A model generated the notes under the pieces. That model did no database searches. It was given only the letters and a program-made list of their open reading frames with translations, and was not told the origin of the DNA. This document shows positions 54,115-62,243 of a DNA stretch of 64,000 nt, piece after piece. The DNA comes from Sphingobacteriales bacterium 50-39 (lineage in GTDB: Bacteria; Bacteroidota; Bacteroidia; Chitinophagales; Chitinophagaceae): contig MKTZ01000001.1 in the NCBI GenBank assembly GCA_001898505.1, positions 868,001-932,000 on the forward strand, written 5' to 3'. Each line of letters opens with the position of its first letter. The first letter of the stretch is position 1. Position numbers and translations under genes: made by a program.

Positions 54115-55142
54115 CGGGCCTGGCTGGAGTCCCGGATCTGAAGCTGTGTCTCCAGGACGCGTTTTTCGAACTGGGTGACGGGCCGGCGGCTCTCGATGAG
54201 CGATACCAGCATTTCCGTCGCCTGCTGTCCCATTTCCATAGCTGGCTGTACGACGGAGGTGAGGGAAGGGTTGAAGATATCCGCTGAGATGGAATTTGTG
54301 AAGCCTACCAGCGCTATGTCGCGGGGTATGGGTATCTGCATGATCCGCAGCTGGCTGAGTGTCGTAGTGCTCAATCTATCGCTGGCTGTAAAGATCGCGT
54401 CCGGCCTTTCGGGCAATTGGAGCAACTCCGCCAGCGCCTCGTGTGTCTCTTCCCTGATCATACCTCCATGCAAACAGAATTTTATATATCTCTCGTCTAT
54501 CGAAATGCCCGCATCTATCAGGGCCTGTTTGTATCCTGCCAGTCTCTCGGACGTAGTGGAAAGGCTGTCTGAGCTGGTGATATGGGCGATCTTCCGGTAG
54601 CCCTGTTGTATGAGATGCCGGGTGGCTTCATAGGCTCCCTTGAAATTATTAGCGATGATGCGGTGAGTGGGTATCTCATCTGTGATACGATCGAAGAATA
54701 CAATGGGGAGGCCTTTTTCGTATAGTCTTTTCAGGTGGTCAATGTTCTTTGTTTCGGAGGAGAGGGAGATGATCAGCCCATCTACCGAGCGGGAGGAGAG
54801 GTGTTCGCTGTTGGAGACCTCTTTTTCGTAGCTTTCACGGCTTTGGGTTATGATGACATTGTAGCCTTTGCTCTGGGCGATGGACTCGATGCCATTGATG
54901 ACCTGGGAGAAGAAATTATTATCGATGTTGCAAACAATGACGCCGATGGAGCGGCTGTGGCCTTTTTTCAGGCTCTGGGCGATGGGATTGGGTTTATAAT
55001 TATGCTCCCGGGCATATATGAGCACGGCCTGCTTGGTCTCTTCCCCTATCTCATGACTGTCTCGCAGCGCCTTTGAAACAGTCGAAACAGACAGGTCGAG
55101 CGCACGTGCAATATCCTTTATGGTGATGGCTTCGAATTTCAT
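54096..55142 (-). CDS. LacI-family regulator, probable control of the uronate genes
   Basis: A 348-residue LacI regulator from the ATG at 55142 (MKFEAITIKDIAR). HTH: IKDIARALDLSVSTVSKALRDS; hinge: YKPNPIAQSLKKGHS; sensor: IGVIVCNIDNNFFSQVINGIE, KIAHITSSDSLST, DAIFTASDRLST. It is divergent from kduD with a 102-base gap, the usual geometry for local control of a uronate degradation operon. The effector is likely a pathway intermediate. Confidence 0.92.
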   Translation of the reverse strand: MKFEAITIKDIARALDLSVSTVSKALRDSHEIGEETKQAVLIYAREHNYKPNPIAQSLKKGHSRSIGVIVCNIDNNFFSQVINGIESIAQSKGYNVIITQSRESYEKEVSNSEHLSSRSVDGLIISLSSETKNIDHLKRLYEKGLPIVFFDRITDEIPTHRIIANNFKGAYEATRHLIQQGYRKIAHITSSDSLSTTSERLAGYKQALIDAGISIDERYIKFCLHGGMIREETHEALAELLQLPERPDAIFTASDRLSTTTLSQLRIMQIPIPRDIALVGFTNSISADIFNPSLTSVVQPAMEMGQQATEMLVSLIESRRPVTQFEKRVLETQLQIRDSSQARQSPSP

Positions 55143-55244
55143 ATACAGTTCAAAGGCGTCTCGCAATCGTTTTCGTAAAAAAAAGCGGCAGTTTCATCCT
55201 ATCTTATTCAATAACAATGTACAATTGTAAAGATAGCGAACTTT

Positions 55245-56006
55245 ATGAGTGATCTTTTTAGCTTGAAGGGGAAAATAGCCCTTGTCACCGGCTGTAATAA
55301 GGGTATTGGCCGTAGTATGGCCCTGGGTCTGGCGGAGGCGGGGGCCGATATCATCGGGGTGTCCTCTTCTCTTTCTGCCGGTAGTAGTATTGAAAAGGAA
55401 ATTAAGGCTCTTGGAAGGTCTTTCTCTCCCTATCAGGCCGATCTTACGGATCGCACCTCTCTTTATGAATTTATTAGCAAGGTCAGACAGGAAAATGACC
55501 GTATCGACATACTGATGAACAATGCCGGTATGATCCTGCGTAACCCGGCTGCCCAGCATTCCGACGAATATTGGGATAAGGTGTTATCCATCAACCTGGA
55601 CGCCGCCTTTATACTGGCAAGGGAATTTGGTCGTGATATGCTGTCCAGGCGCAGCGGGAAGATCATTTTTACCTGTAGCCTGCTAACCTTTCAGGGAGGG
55701 ATCAATGTGCCCGGCTATGCAGCCAGCAAGGGGGCGTTGGGCAGCCTGGTAAAGGCGCTGGCCAATGAATGGGCTTCCCAGGGCGTCAATGTGAATGGAA
55801 TTGCACCTGGCTACATCAGTACCGACAACACCGAAGCGCTTCGCAACGACCCTGTGCGAAGCAAATCTATTTTAGACAGGATACCGGCCGGCAGATGGGG
55901 AGAGCCGGAAGACTTTTCGGGGCCCGCTGTTTTTCTAGCGTCCAAGGCGGCGGATTATGTACATGGCACCATTCTAACCGTCGATGGCGGGTGGATGGGC
56001 AGATAA
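55245..56006 (+). CDS. kduD: 2-dehydro-3-deoxy-D-gluconate 5-dehydrogenase (SDR)
   Basis: A 253-residue classical SDR that reduces 2,5-diketo-3-deoxygluconate to KDG in unsaturated-uronate breakdown. The TGxxxGIG motif spans T15-G22, NNAG is at 92-95 and the catalytic triad is S145, Y158, K162; AGRWGEPED and ILTVDGGWMGR complete the family pattern. It is followed 12 bases later by kduI, which fixes the assignment. Confidence 0.92.
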   Translation: MSDLFSLKGKIALVTGCNKGIGRSMALGLAEAGADIIGVSSSLSAGSSIEKEIKALGRSFSPYQADLTDRTSLYEFISKVRQENDRIDILMNNAGMILRNPAAQHSDEYWDKVLSINLDAAFILAREFGRDMLSRRSGKIIFTCSLLTFQGGINVPGYAASKGALGSLVKALANEWASQGVNVNGIAPGYISTDNTEALRNDPVRSKSILDRIPAGRWGEPEDFSGPAVFLASKAADYVHGTILTVDGGWMGR

Positions 56007-56018
56007 AAATAATGGTAT

Positions 56019-56849
56019 ATGCAAATCAGGTTTGAACACAGTCCGAAGGAGGTTAGCGGCATGAACACTACAGAGCTACGGGAGGCCTTTCTCACGGATA
56101 ACCTCATGCAGGACGATACGATCCAGCTACTCTATACGCACTATGATCGTGTGATCATGGGAGGCGTAAAACCAGTCGGGAAGAAACTGACACTGGGTAC
56201 GCATTCGGAGCTAAAAGCGGACTTTTTTCTTCAGCGCCGGGAACTGGGGATCATCAATGTGGGTGGAGCCGGAAGGGTATGGGCAGATGGGCAGTCGCAG
56301 GAAATGAACAAGCTGGATGCGTATTATGTCGGGAAGGGAGTGAAGGAAGTGAGCTTTGAGAGCTCCGATGCTTCTGAGCCGGCTCTTTTTTATCTTTTGT
56401 CTGCCCCCGCGCATGCGGTGTATCCGGCGCAATACCTGCCGAAGGAAAAAGCATTATCAACGGAGATGGGCAGCCTGGAAACGGCCAATGCCCGAACTGT
56501 CTATAAATATATTCACGCGGAGGGCATTCAAAGCTGTCAGCTCGTAATGGGTCTGACTATATTGAAGACAGGCAGCGTGTGGAATACAATGCCGGCACAT
56601 ACGCATACCCGCCGGATGGAGGCCTATTTCTATTTTGATGTGCCGGCGGGTCAGCGGGTATTTCATTTTATGGGGATGCCTTCCGAGACGCGGCATTTGC
56701 TTGTTGCCAATCATCAGGGCATTGTATCTCCTCCCTGGTCGATACATTCCGGCTGTGGCACGGCCAATTATTCTTTTATCTGGGGTATGGCGGGTGAGAA
56801 TTATACCTATACGGATATGGATATGGTAGATATCGCAGACCTGCGATAG
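56019..56849 (+). CDS. kduI: 5-dehydro-4-deoxy-D-glucuronate isomerase
   Basis: A 276-residue cupin isomerase that converts 4-deoxy-5-ketouronate to 2,5-diketo-3-deoxygluconate. The zinc site is H194, H196, E201 and H243 (PAHTHTRRMEAYFYF, then SIHSGCG), with the same spacing as the E. coli enzyme. It feeds KduD, encoded just upstream. Together they show that unsaturated uronates from pectin or glycosaminoglycan lyases are used. Confidence 0.95.
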   Translation: MQIRFEHSPKEVSGMNTTELREAFLTDNLMQDDTIQLLYTHYDRVIMGGVKPVGKKLTLGTHSELKADFFLQRRELGIINVGGAGRVWADGQSQEMNKLDAYYVGKGVKEVSFESSDASEPALFYLLSAPAHAVYPAQYLPKEKALSTEMGSLETANARTVYKYIHAEGIQSCQLVMGLTILKTGSVWNTMPAHTHTRRMEAYFYFDVPAGQRVFHFMGMPSETRHLLVANHQGIVSPPWSIHSGCGTANYSFIWGMAGENYTYTDMDMVDIADLR

Positions 56850-56893
56850 GTGAATTTTTTATTTGGTATATTGAGCACCAATTTTTAAGCCAT

Positions 56894-58216
56894 ATGTCTA
56901 CAGCTACGATCGGAAAATACAGATGGACCATTTGCTCCTTATTGTTCTTTGCTACTACCATCAATTATCTGGATCGTGCCGTGATCAGTCTGCTGAAGTC
57001 TACATTTACCACCGAATTGCACTGGAATGACGGCGACTATGCCAATGTGGAGATCGCCTTTAAGATAGCCTATGCCATCGGCCTGCTGGGAGCCGGCCGG
57101 CTGATAGACAAGCTGGGTACCCGTATCGGGTATGCGCTGGCTACGACTATCTGGAGTCTGGCTGCTGTCGGTCATGCGCTCGTCAGTACCGTATCCGGCT
57201 TTGGTATAGCGCGTAGCATATTAGGCGTCAGTGAAGCTGGTAATTTTCCCGCTGCCATCAAAACCGTGGCGGAATGGTTCCCGAAAAAAGAACGTGCCCT
57301 GGCGACGGGGATCTTCAATTCCGGTGCGAATGTGGGGGCGATCCTTGCCCCATTGACCGTCCCCTGGATGGCCAAGCACTGGTCGTGGCAATCGGCTTTT
57401 ATCATTACAGGGTCCTTTGGATTTATCTGGCTGATCTTCTGGTTTATGATGTATGAGGTGCCGGCCCGGCATAAGAAGCTTTCTGCCGGAGAGCTTAACT
57501 ATATCAATAGCGATCCTACAGAGACGGTTTCCGAGGTTGCTGCGGACACGACTGGTGACACCGGGCAAAAGCTCTCCTGGTGGAGATTGCTTGGGTTTCG
57601 TCAAACCTGGGCCTTTTCCATTGGCAAGCTGCTGACCGACCCCATATGGTGGTTCTATTTGTTCTGGCTGCCGGATTTTTTAGAGAGCCAGTATGGATTG
57701 AAGGGAACGCAGGTATCCATGCCTGTGGCGCTTGTTTATACCATGTCCACTGTGGGCAGCGTATGGGGCGGATGGCTGCCTTTGAGCTTTATCAACAAAG
57801 GGATGCCCGTATTCAAGGCGAGAAAAACAGCGATGTTCATCTATGCATTGCTGGTGTTACCTATCATATTTGCGCAAGTAGCAGGGGGTGTCAATATGTG
57901 GCTGGCGGTGATCGTGATCGGGATCGCAGCATCGGCGCATCAGGCCTGGAGCGCCAATATCTTTACTACCGTGTCGGATATGTTCCCCAAAAAAGCAACC
58001 GGGTCTGTGACCGGTATCGGTGGAATGGCTGGCGCGCTGGGGGGGATACTTTTGTCCGCACTGGTACAGAAAAATCTTTTTGTCCATTACCGTTCCATTC
58101 ATAAGATCGAGATCGCTTATTATATCATGTTTGCTGTCTGTGGCGGCGCTTATCTGCTGGCATGGCTGATCATGCATTTGCTGGCTCCGAAGATGACGAA
58201 GGTGCAGTTGGATTAG
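56894..58216 (+). CDS. MFS hexuronate transporter (ExuT-like)
   Basis: A 440-residue twelve-helix MFS protein. The first helix region TICSLLFFATTINYLDRAVIS, then RFDxxG-like GAGRLIDKLGTRIGYALA and the long loop WFPKKERALATGIFNSGANVGA are typical of the ExuT/GudP anion:cation symporter family. It lies 44 bases after kduI and should import galacturonate, glucuronate or the unsaturated uronate. Confidence 0.9.
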   Translation: MSTATIGKYRWTICSLLFFATTINYLDRAVISLLKSTFTTELHWNDGDYANVEIAFKIAYAIGLLGAGRLIDKLGTRIGYALATTIWSLAAVGHALVSTVSGFGIARSILGVSEAGNFPAAIKTVAEWFPKKERALATGIFNSGANVGAILAPLTVPWMAKHWSWQSAFIITGSFGFIWLIFWFMMYEVPARHKKLSAGELNYINSDPTETVSEVAADTTGDTGQKLSWWRLLGFRQTWAFSIGKLLTDPIWWFYLFWLPDFLESQYGLKGTQVSMPVALVYTMSTVGSVWGGWLPLSFINKGMPVFKARKTAMFIYALLVLPIIFAQVAGGVNMWLAVIVIGIAASAHQAWSANIFTTVSDMFPKKATGSVTGIGGMAGALGGILLSALVQKNLFVHYRSIHKIEIAYYIMFAVCGGAYLLAWLIMHLLAPKMTKVQLD

Positions 58217-58275
58217 TGACGTGTGAAAGAGATTGAAATTAATGTTATTTTCGGTGAATCAACAAATTGTCTAAG

Positions 58276-59610
58276 ATGCTGTCATATCCTGTACGTATTG
58301 CCCTTATCGCTGCTCTGGGAGGGTTCCTCTTTGGATTTGAGACGGTGGTTATTTCGGGTGCTGAAAAGACGTTAGAAGGCCTTTGGCATTTAAATTCTTT
58401 TTGGCATGGGTTTACTGTGGCGTCCAGTCTGCTGGGGACTATCGCGGGCGCTATTTTAGCCAGTATCCCTGCCAAAAAATATGGACGTAAGAAAGTGTTG
58501 CAGACCATCGCCATCATGTTCATCGTTGCTGCTATAGGGTGTGCTTCTGTCTCGGCCTGGGCTTTGTTTATTTTCTTCCGGATCATTGGTGGGGTTGCTG
58601 TAGGCGCTTCTTCTGTCGTAGCACCCATGTATATATCGGAGATAGCTCCGGCTAAATTACGGGGCAGGCTGGCGGGTTCATTCCAGGTGAATATCGTGGC
58701 GGGGATCATGATAGCTTTTTTGACGAATTATTTGTTGAAGGACCTGGGAGATAATGCCTGGCGATGGATGTTTGGAGTGATGTTGGCGCCGGCTGTTATT
58801 TTCTTTATACTGCTGCGCACCATACCTGAAAGCCCCCGCTGGCTGATCATCAATGATCGTGCTGATCAGGCGATACCGGTGATGCAGAAGATAGGCGAGG
58901 CGGATGTGCAGGGAGCGATTGCTACTATCCGTAAATCCCTGCATGAGAAGAAAGGTGCGCCAGGGGAGCATCGGGAGCCGTTGTTCCAAAGAAGATATCT
59001 CAAGCCTATCTTATATGCGATGCTGCTGGCCATGTTCAATCAGCTGTCTGGGATTAATGCCATCCTTTATTATGCACCGAGGATCTTTGAGATGGCAGGA
59101 TTTGATAAGAACGATTCATTCAGGCAGTCTGTCTATGTTGGGGCTGCGAATTTGTTTTTTACGCTGCTGGCCATGACCGTGATAGATAAGTTTGGAAGAA
59201 AAAAGCTGTTGATCATTGGATCGGTAGGGATGACAGTGTTCCTTGCCCTGACCGCGTATGTTTTTAAACAGGGGGCGGGTGGAAGTAATGTATTGTACTA
59301 CCTGATAGGGTTTATTGCATTCTTTGCTTTTTCGCAGGGAGCTGTTATCTGGGTATTCATCTCAGAGATATTTCCCAACTCTGTTCGCAGCCAGGGAGGA
59401 TCACTGGGTGGGGCGACGCACTGGGTGATGGCGGCTATTATTTCATGGACCTTTCCCATTATCGTAGAAGGGAGCAAGTATGGTGGATATTATTCGTTCG
59501 TATTTTATAGTGTTATGATGTTCCTGCATCTGCTCTTTGTCTGGCGAGTGTTGCCGGAGACGAAGGGAAGGACGCTGGAGGAAATACAGAAGGAACTGGG
59601 GATTCAGTAA
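58276..59610 (+). CDS. MFS sugar porter (XylE/GalP-like)
   Basis: About 444 residues from the ATG at 58276 (a TTG nine bases earlier is possible). Sugar-porter hallmarks: GGFLFGFETVVISGA, RxGRR-like AKKYGRKKVLQ, PESPRWLI, QLSGINAILYYAP and PETKGRTLEEIQ. It probably brings in a pentose or hexose released by the nearby glycosidases; the substrate is not specified by sequence. It follows the hexuronate transporter by 59 bases, so it may be co-transcribed. Confidence 0.92.
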   Translation: MLSYPVRIALIAALGGFLFGFETVVISGAEKTLEGLWHLNSFWHGFTVASSLLGTIAGAILASIPAKKYGRKKVLQTIAIMFIVAAIGCASVSAWALFIFFRIIGGVAVGASSVVAPMYISEIAPAKLRGRLAGSFQVNIVAGIMIAFLTNYLLKDLGDNAWRWMFGVMLAPAVIFFILLRTIPESPRWLIINDRADQAIPVMQKIGEADVQGAIATIRKSLHEKKGAPGEHREPLFQRRYLKPILYAMLLAMFNQLSGINAILYYAPRIFEMAGFDKNDSFRQSVYVGAANLFFTLLAMTVIDKFGRKKLLIIGSVGMTVFLALTAYVFKQGAGGSNVLYYLIGFIAFFAFSQGAVIWVFISEIFPNSVRSQGGSLGGATHWVMAAIISWTFPIIVEGSKYGGYYSFVFYSVMMFLHLLFVWRVLPETKGRTLEEIQKELGIQ

Positions 59611-59630
59611 ATTATTAAAACTTTCATTAT

Positions 59631-60092
59631 ATGAAGAAGTTGTATGTTATATTGATGATGTTGGCCCTCGCAGCGGGCGGTGTTATGGCACAGGGTGGGA
59701 AGCCTGTGGAGCAGGGTAAGGAAGAGAAAGCGGTGAGCGCAGCGGTAGAGGCTTTGCGTAAGGCGATGATCGACCCGGACAAGGCAACATTGGAGAAATT
59801 GATGATGCCGGAGCTGAGCTATGGGCATTCAGACGGGCTGATACAGACCCGTTCGGAGTTTATAGAAATGCTGATGAGCGGAAGGTCGGACTTTGTGAGC
59901 ATCAATCTCACCGAGCAGAGTATAACGATTGTGAATAATACCGCGATAGTGCGTCATATTTTATCTGCCGTTACGAATGATGGAGGTAAGCCGGGCCAGG
60001 TGAATTTGTCGGTCCTGCTGGTATGGCAGAAGCAGAAAGGGGAGTGGAGATTGCTGGCGAGGCAAACAGTGAAAGTGAAGCAGGCGCTTTAG
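59631..60092 (+). CDS. Secreted NTF2-like (DUF4440) protein
   Basis: A 153-residue protein with signal peptide (VILMMLALAAGGVMAQ) followed by an NTF2-like alpha+beta barrel: AVSAAVEALRKAMIDPDKAT, LMMPELSYGHSDGLIQTR and WQKQKGEWRLLARQTVK. Such proteins often sit at the end of sugar operons, perhaps as small-molecule binding or hydrolase-like factors. It is 20 bases after the sugar porter. Its stop is at the point where a broken, convergent nuclease gene ends. Confidence 0.85.
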   Translation: MKKLYVILMMLALAAGGVMAQGGKPVEQGKEEKAVSAAVEALRKAMIDPDKATLEKLMMPELSYGHSDGLIQTRSEFIEMLMSGRSDFVSINLTEQSITIVNNTAIVRHILSAVTNDGGKPGQVNLSVLLVWQKQKGEWRLLARQTVKVKQAL

Positions 60093-60975
60093 ATTTTCGT
60101 CCTTCAGTTTTACTTTTTTATCCAGGACATTCAGGTAGAAATTGAGCTGGCCGGCGTACTCTGGTTTGAATTTCCCTCGTTTGAGCTCGAAGGCGACGAG
60201 GCAACGGAGAGGACGGTTGAAGAAGAGGAGGTCGATGAAGAACTCTTCGCCGGCAAGGTCGAGGCGGCATTGGTTGGCGATGAAGGAGAAGCCGTTGCCT
60301 ATTGTCATGATGAAATGTTTGATATCGCTGACTATTTTTTCTTCCAGCACACGTTCGTCTTCTATTTCTCCCGGAGTCATAAAATTCATCAGGTATTCGT
60401 CCTGGAAGATCTTCAGAGCGGAGGGTTTTATTTCTTTAGGTAAGGTCTTATCGAAGTTGTTAGGGAGTTTGCCCTGGTTGGAGAACAGATCGGATATGAT
60501 ATGATGTTCCAGTATGGATACGGACCAGAATCGAGTGGCGGATTCCGTGATATAAAATAATCTTTCTTCGATGGATTTGCATTTGTTGAGGATGAGGATG
60601 TGGTGCGTGAAAGAGATGTAGGAAATGGTCGGGGAACTGGGGTGGTTCGGGAGAGAGAGGGTTACGAGACTCTCGTAATTCTGCCGTGGGCGACGGCAGA
60701 AATGGTAATGAAACATAACTTTCTGCAAATTGCTTCATTTTCATTATATTACGATAAGAGAAACCTCACAAGCCGGGTAGTTGTTTTTGTAAATCATCTG
60801 CTATTTGCTCCACTATTTTTATTCCCCATTTTTCGGAAGCTATCTTTTGCGAGATCATCTTTCCCGTCTTAAAATAAAGTAGCTGCTCTTTATTGGCCAG
60901 TCTGGCGGCGGCACAACGGCTTTGGACGATGTTTTGTTTCAGGTCGGCGATGAGCCGGATGTATTGCTTATTCAT
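60093..60975 (-). pseudogene. Broken YhcG-type (DUF1016) PDDEXK nuclease
   Basis: The N-terminal part starts at the ATG at 60975 (MNKQYIRLIADLKQ) and runs to LQKQLPGL, then an in-frame TGA at about 60767-60769 followed at once by GFSYRNIMKMKQFAESY, which is the expected continuation. Further on the match moves to another frame (SYISFTHHILILNKCKSIEE, then the nuclease core DLLFFNRPLRCLVAFELKRG and GQLNFYLNVLD). The C-terminal 60 or so residues are missing: similarity ends at the neighbouring gene stop near 60093. One nonsense change, one frameshift and a 3' deletion mark a dead gene. Confidence 0.8.
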
Positions 60976-61143
60976 AGTGCCAGGTTTGTAAAACAAAATT
61001 GCTAATATATTTAGTAATAAATTTTCAAGACTTTTTTTAGCGACATCAGGGAGTTTCATGACAGTGCATGACAGCTTGACGATGATTCCGTTTTACTTTT
61101 ACAAAATCGTAGATAGCCATACTGAAAAAAAATTGTTCGCCTT

Positions 61144-62223
61144 ATGCAAGTAATCTTTGGTATCATTTTTCATTTTATCGGAGGGTTCGCGTCTGGTAGT
61201 TTTTATATTCCGTACAAGAAGGTCAGGGATTGGGCATGGGAGAGTTTTTGGATTGTCGGAGGGTTGTTCTCATGGTTGATCGTTCCACCGCTGGCGGCGT
61301 GGTTGACGGTACCTCATTTTTCGGAGATCATTTCGGCGACATCGGGCGCCACACTGGGATGGACATTTTTCTGGGGGATACTATGGGGCATAGGGGGGCT
61401 GATGTATGGGCTGGGAATGCGCTACCTGGGTATGTCGTTGGGCAACTCGGTGTTGTTGGGTTTTACCTCGGCATTCGGAGCGCTGGTACCTTCTATTTAT
61501 TACAATTTCAAACCCACGCCCGGCAAAACCACTTTTACGGAACTGCTCACTACTCCCTGGGGGCGTATCGTGCTGGGAGGCGTGATCCTTTGTCTGGTGG
61601 GTATCTATATCTGTGGAAGGGCGGGCGTACTGAAGGAGAGAGAGCTGCCGGAAGAAAAGAAAAAAGAGAGTATCAAGGAATTCAATCTTGTAAAGGGTCT
61701 CATCGTCTGTACGATATCGGGGATACTCAGCGCATGTTTCAACTACGGTATCGAAGCGGGAGGTCCCATGGCGGAGATGGCCAATAATTTCTGGCAGACG
61801 GCGCATCCGGGGGCAACGACAAAATTCCTGTATCAGAATAATGTGACCTATATCGTGCTGTTGTGGGGCGGTCTTACCACGAATTTTATCTGGTGTATGA
61901 TCCTGAATGCGAAGAATAAGACTTTCGGAGACTACACGAACAGGAAAGCGCCACTCGCCAACAACTATTTCTTCTCGGCGCTGGCGGGTACGATATGGTT
62001 CCTGCAGTTCTTCTTCTATGGGATGGGGGAGAGCCGGCTGGGCAATGGGGCCAGCTCCTGGATATTGCATATGGCATTTATCATACTGGTGGCGAATCTC
62101 TGGGGGATAGCCTTGAAGGAATGGAAGGGCGTGAGCGCGAAGACGCGTTTCACCATAGCGTTTGGGATCATTGCTATACTTCTTTCGGTGATGCTGGTAG
62201 GGTATGGGAATTCATTAAAATAA
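61144..62223 (+). CDS. rhaT: L-rhamnose-proton symporter
   Basis: A 359-residue membrane protein with about ten helices. The start QVIFGIIFHFIGGFASGSFY and IPYKKVRDWAWESFW, then GLGMRYLGMSLGNSV and later GTIWFLQFFFYGMGES, are the RhaT pattern. It imports L-rhamnose with a proton. The gene for the rhamnose aldolase-dehydrogenase follows after 20 bases. The upstream 168-base gap has a CATGACAG direct repeat near 61060 but no other clear signal. Confidence 0.93.
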   Translation: MQVIFGIIFHFIGGFASGSFYIPYKKVRDWAWESFWIVGGLFSWLIVPPLAAWLTVPHFSEIISATSGATLGWTFFWGILWGIGGLMYGLGMRYLGMSLGNSVLLGFTSAFGALVPSIYYNFKPTPGKTTFTELLTTPWGRIVLGGVILCLVGIYICGRAGVLKERELPEEKKKESIKEFNLVKGLIVCTISGILSACFNYGIEAGGPMAEMANNFWQTAHPGATTKFLYQNNVTYIVLLWGGLTTNFIWCMILNAKNKTFGDYTNRKAPLANNYFFSALAGTIWFLQFFFYGMGESRLGNGASSWILHMAFIILVANLWGIALKEWKGVSAKTRFTIAFGIIAILLSVMLVGYGNSLK

Positions 62224-62243
62224 ACTACAAAGTAAATAAAGTT

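Noticed and set aside
61060-61080. CATGACAG direct repeat before rhaT
   Set aside because: Only two copies with no flanking structure; not enough for an operator or attachment site.
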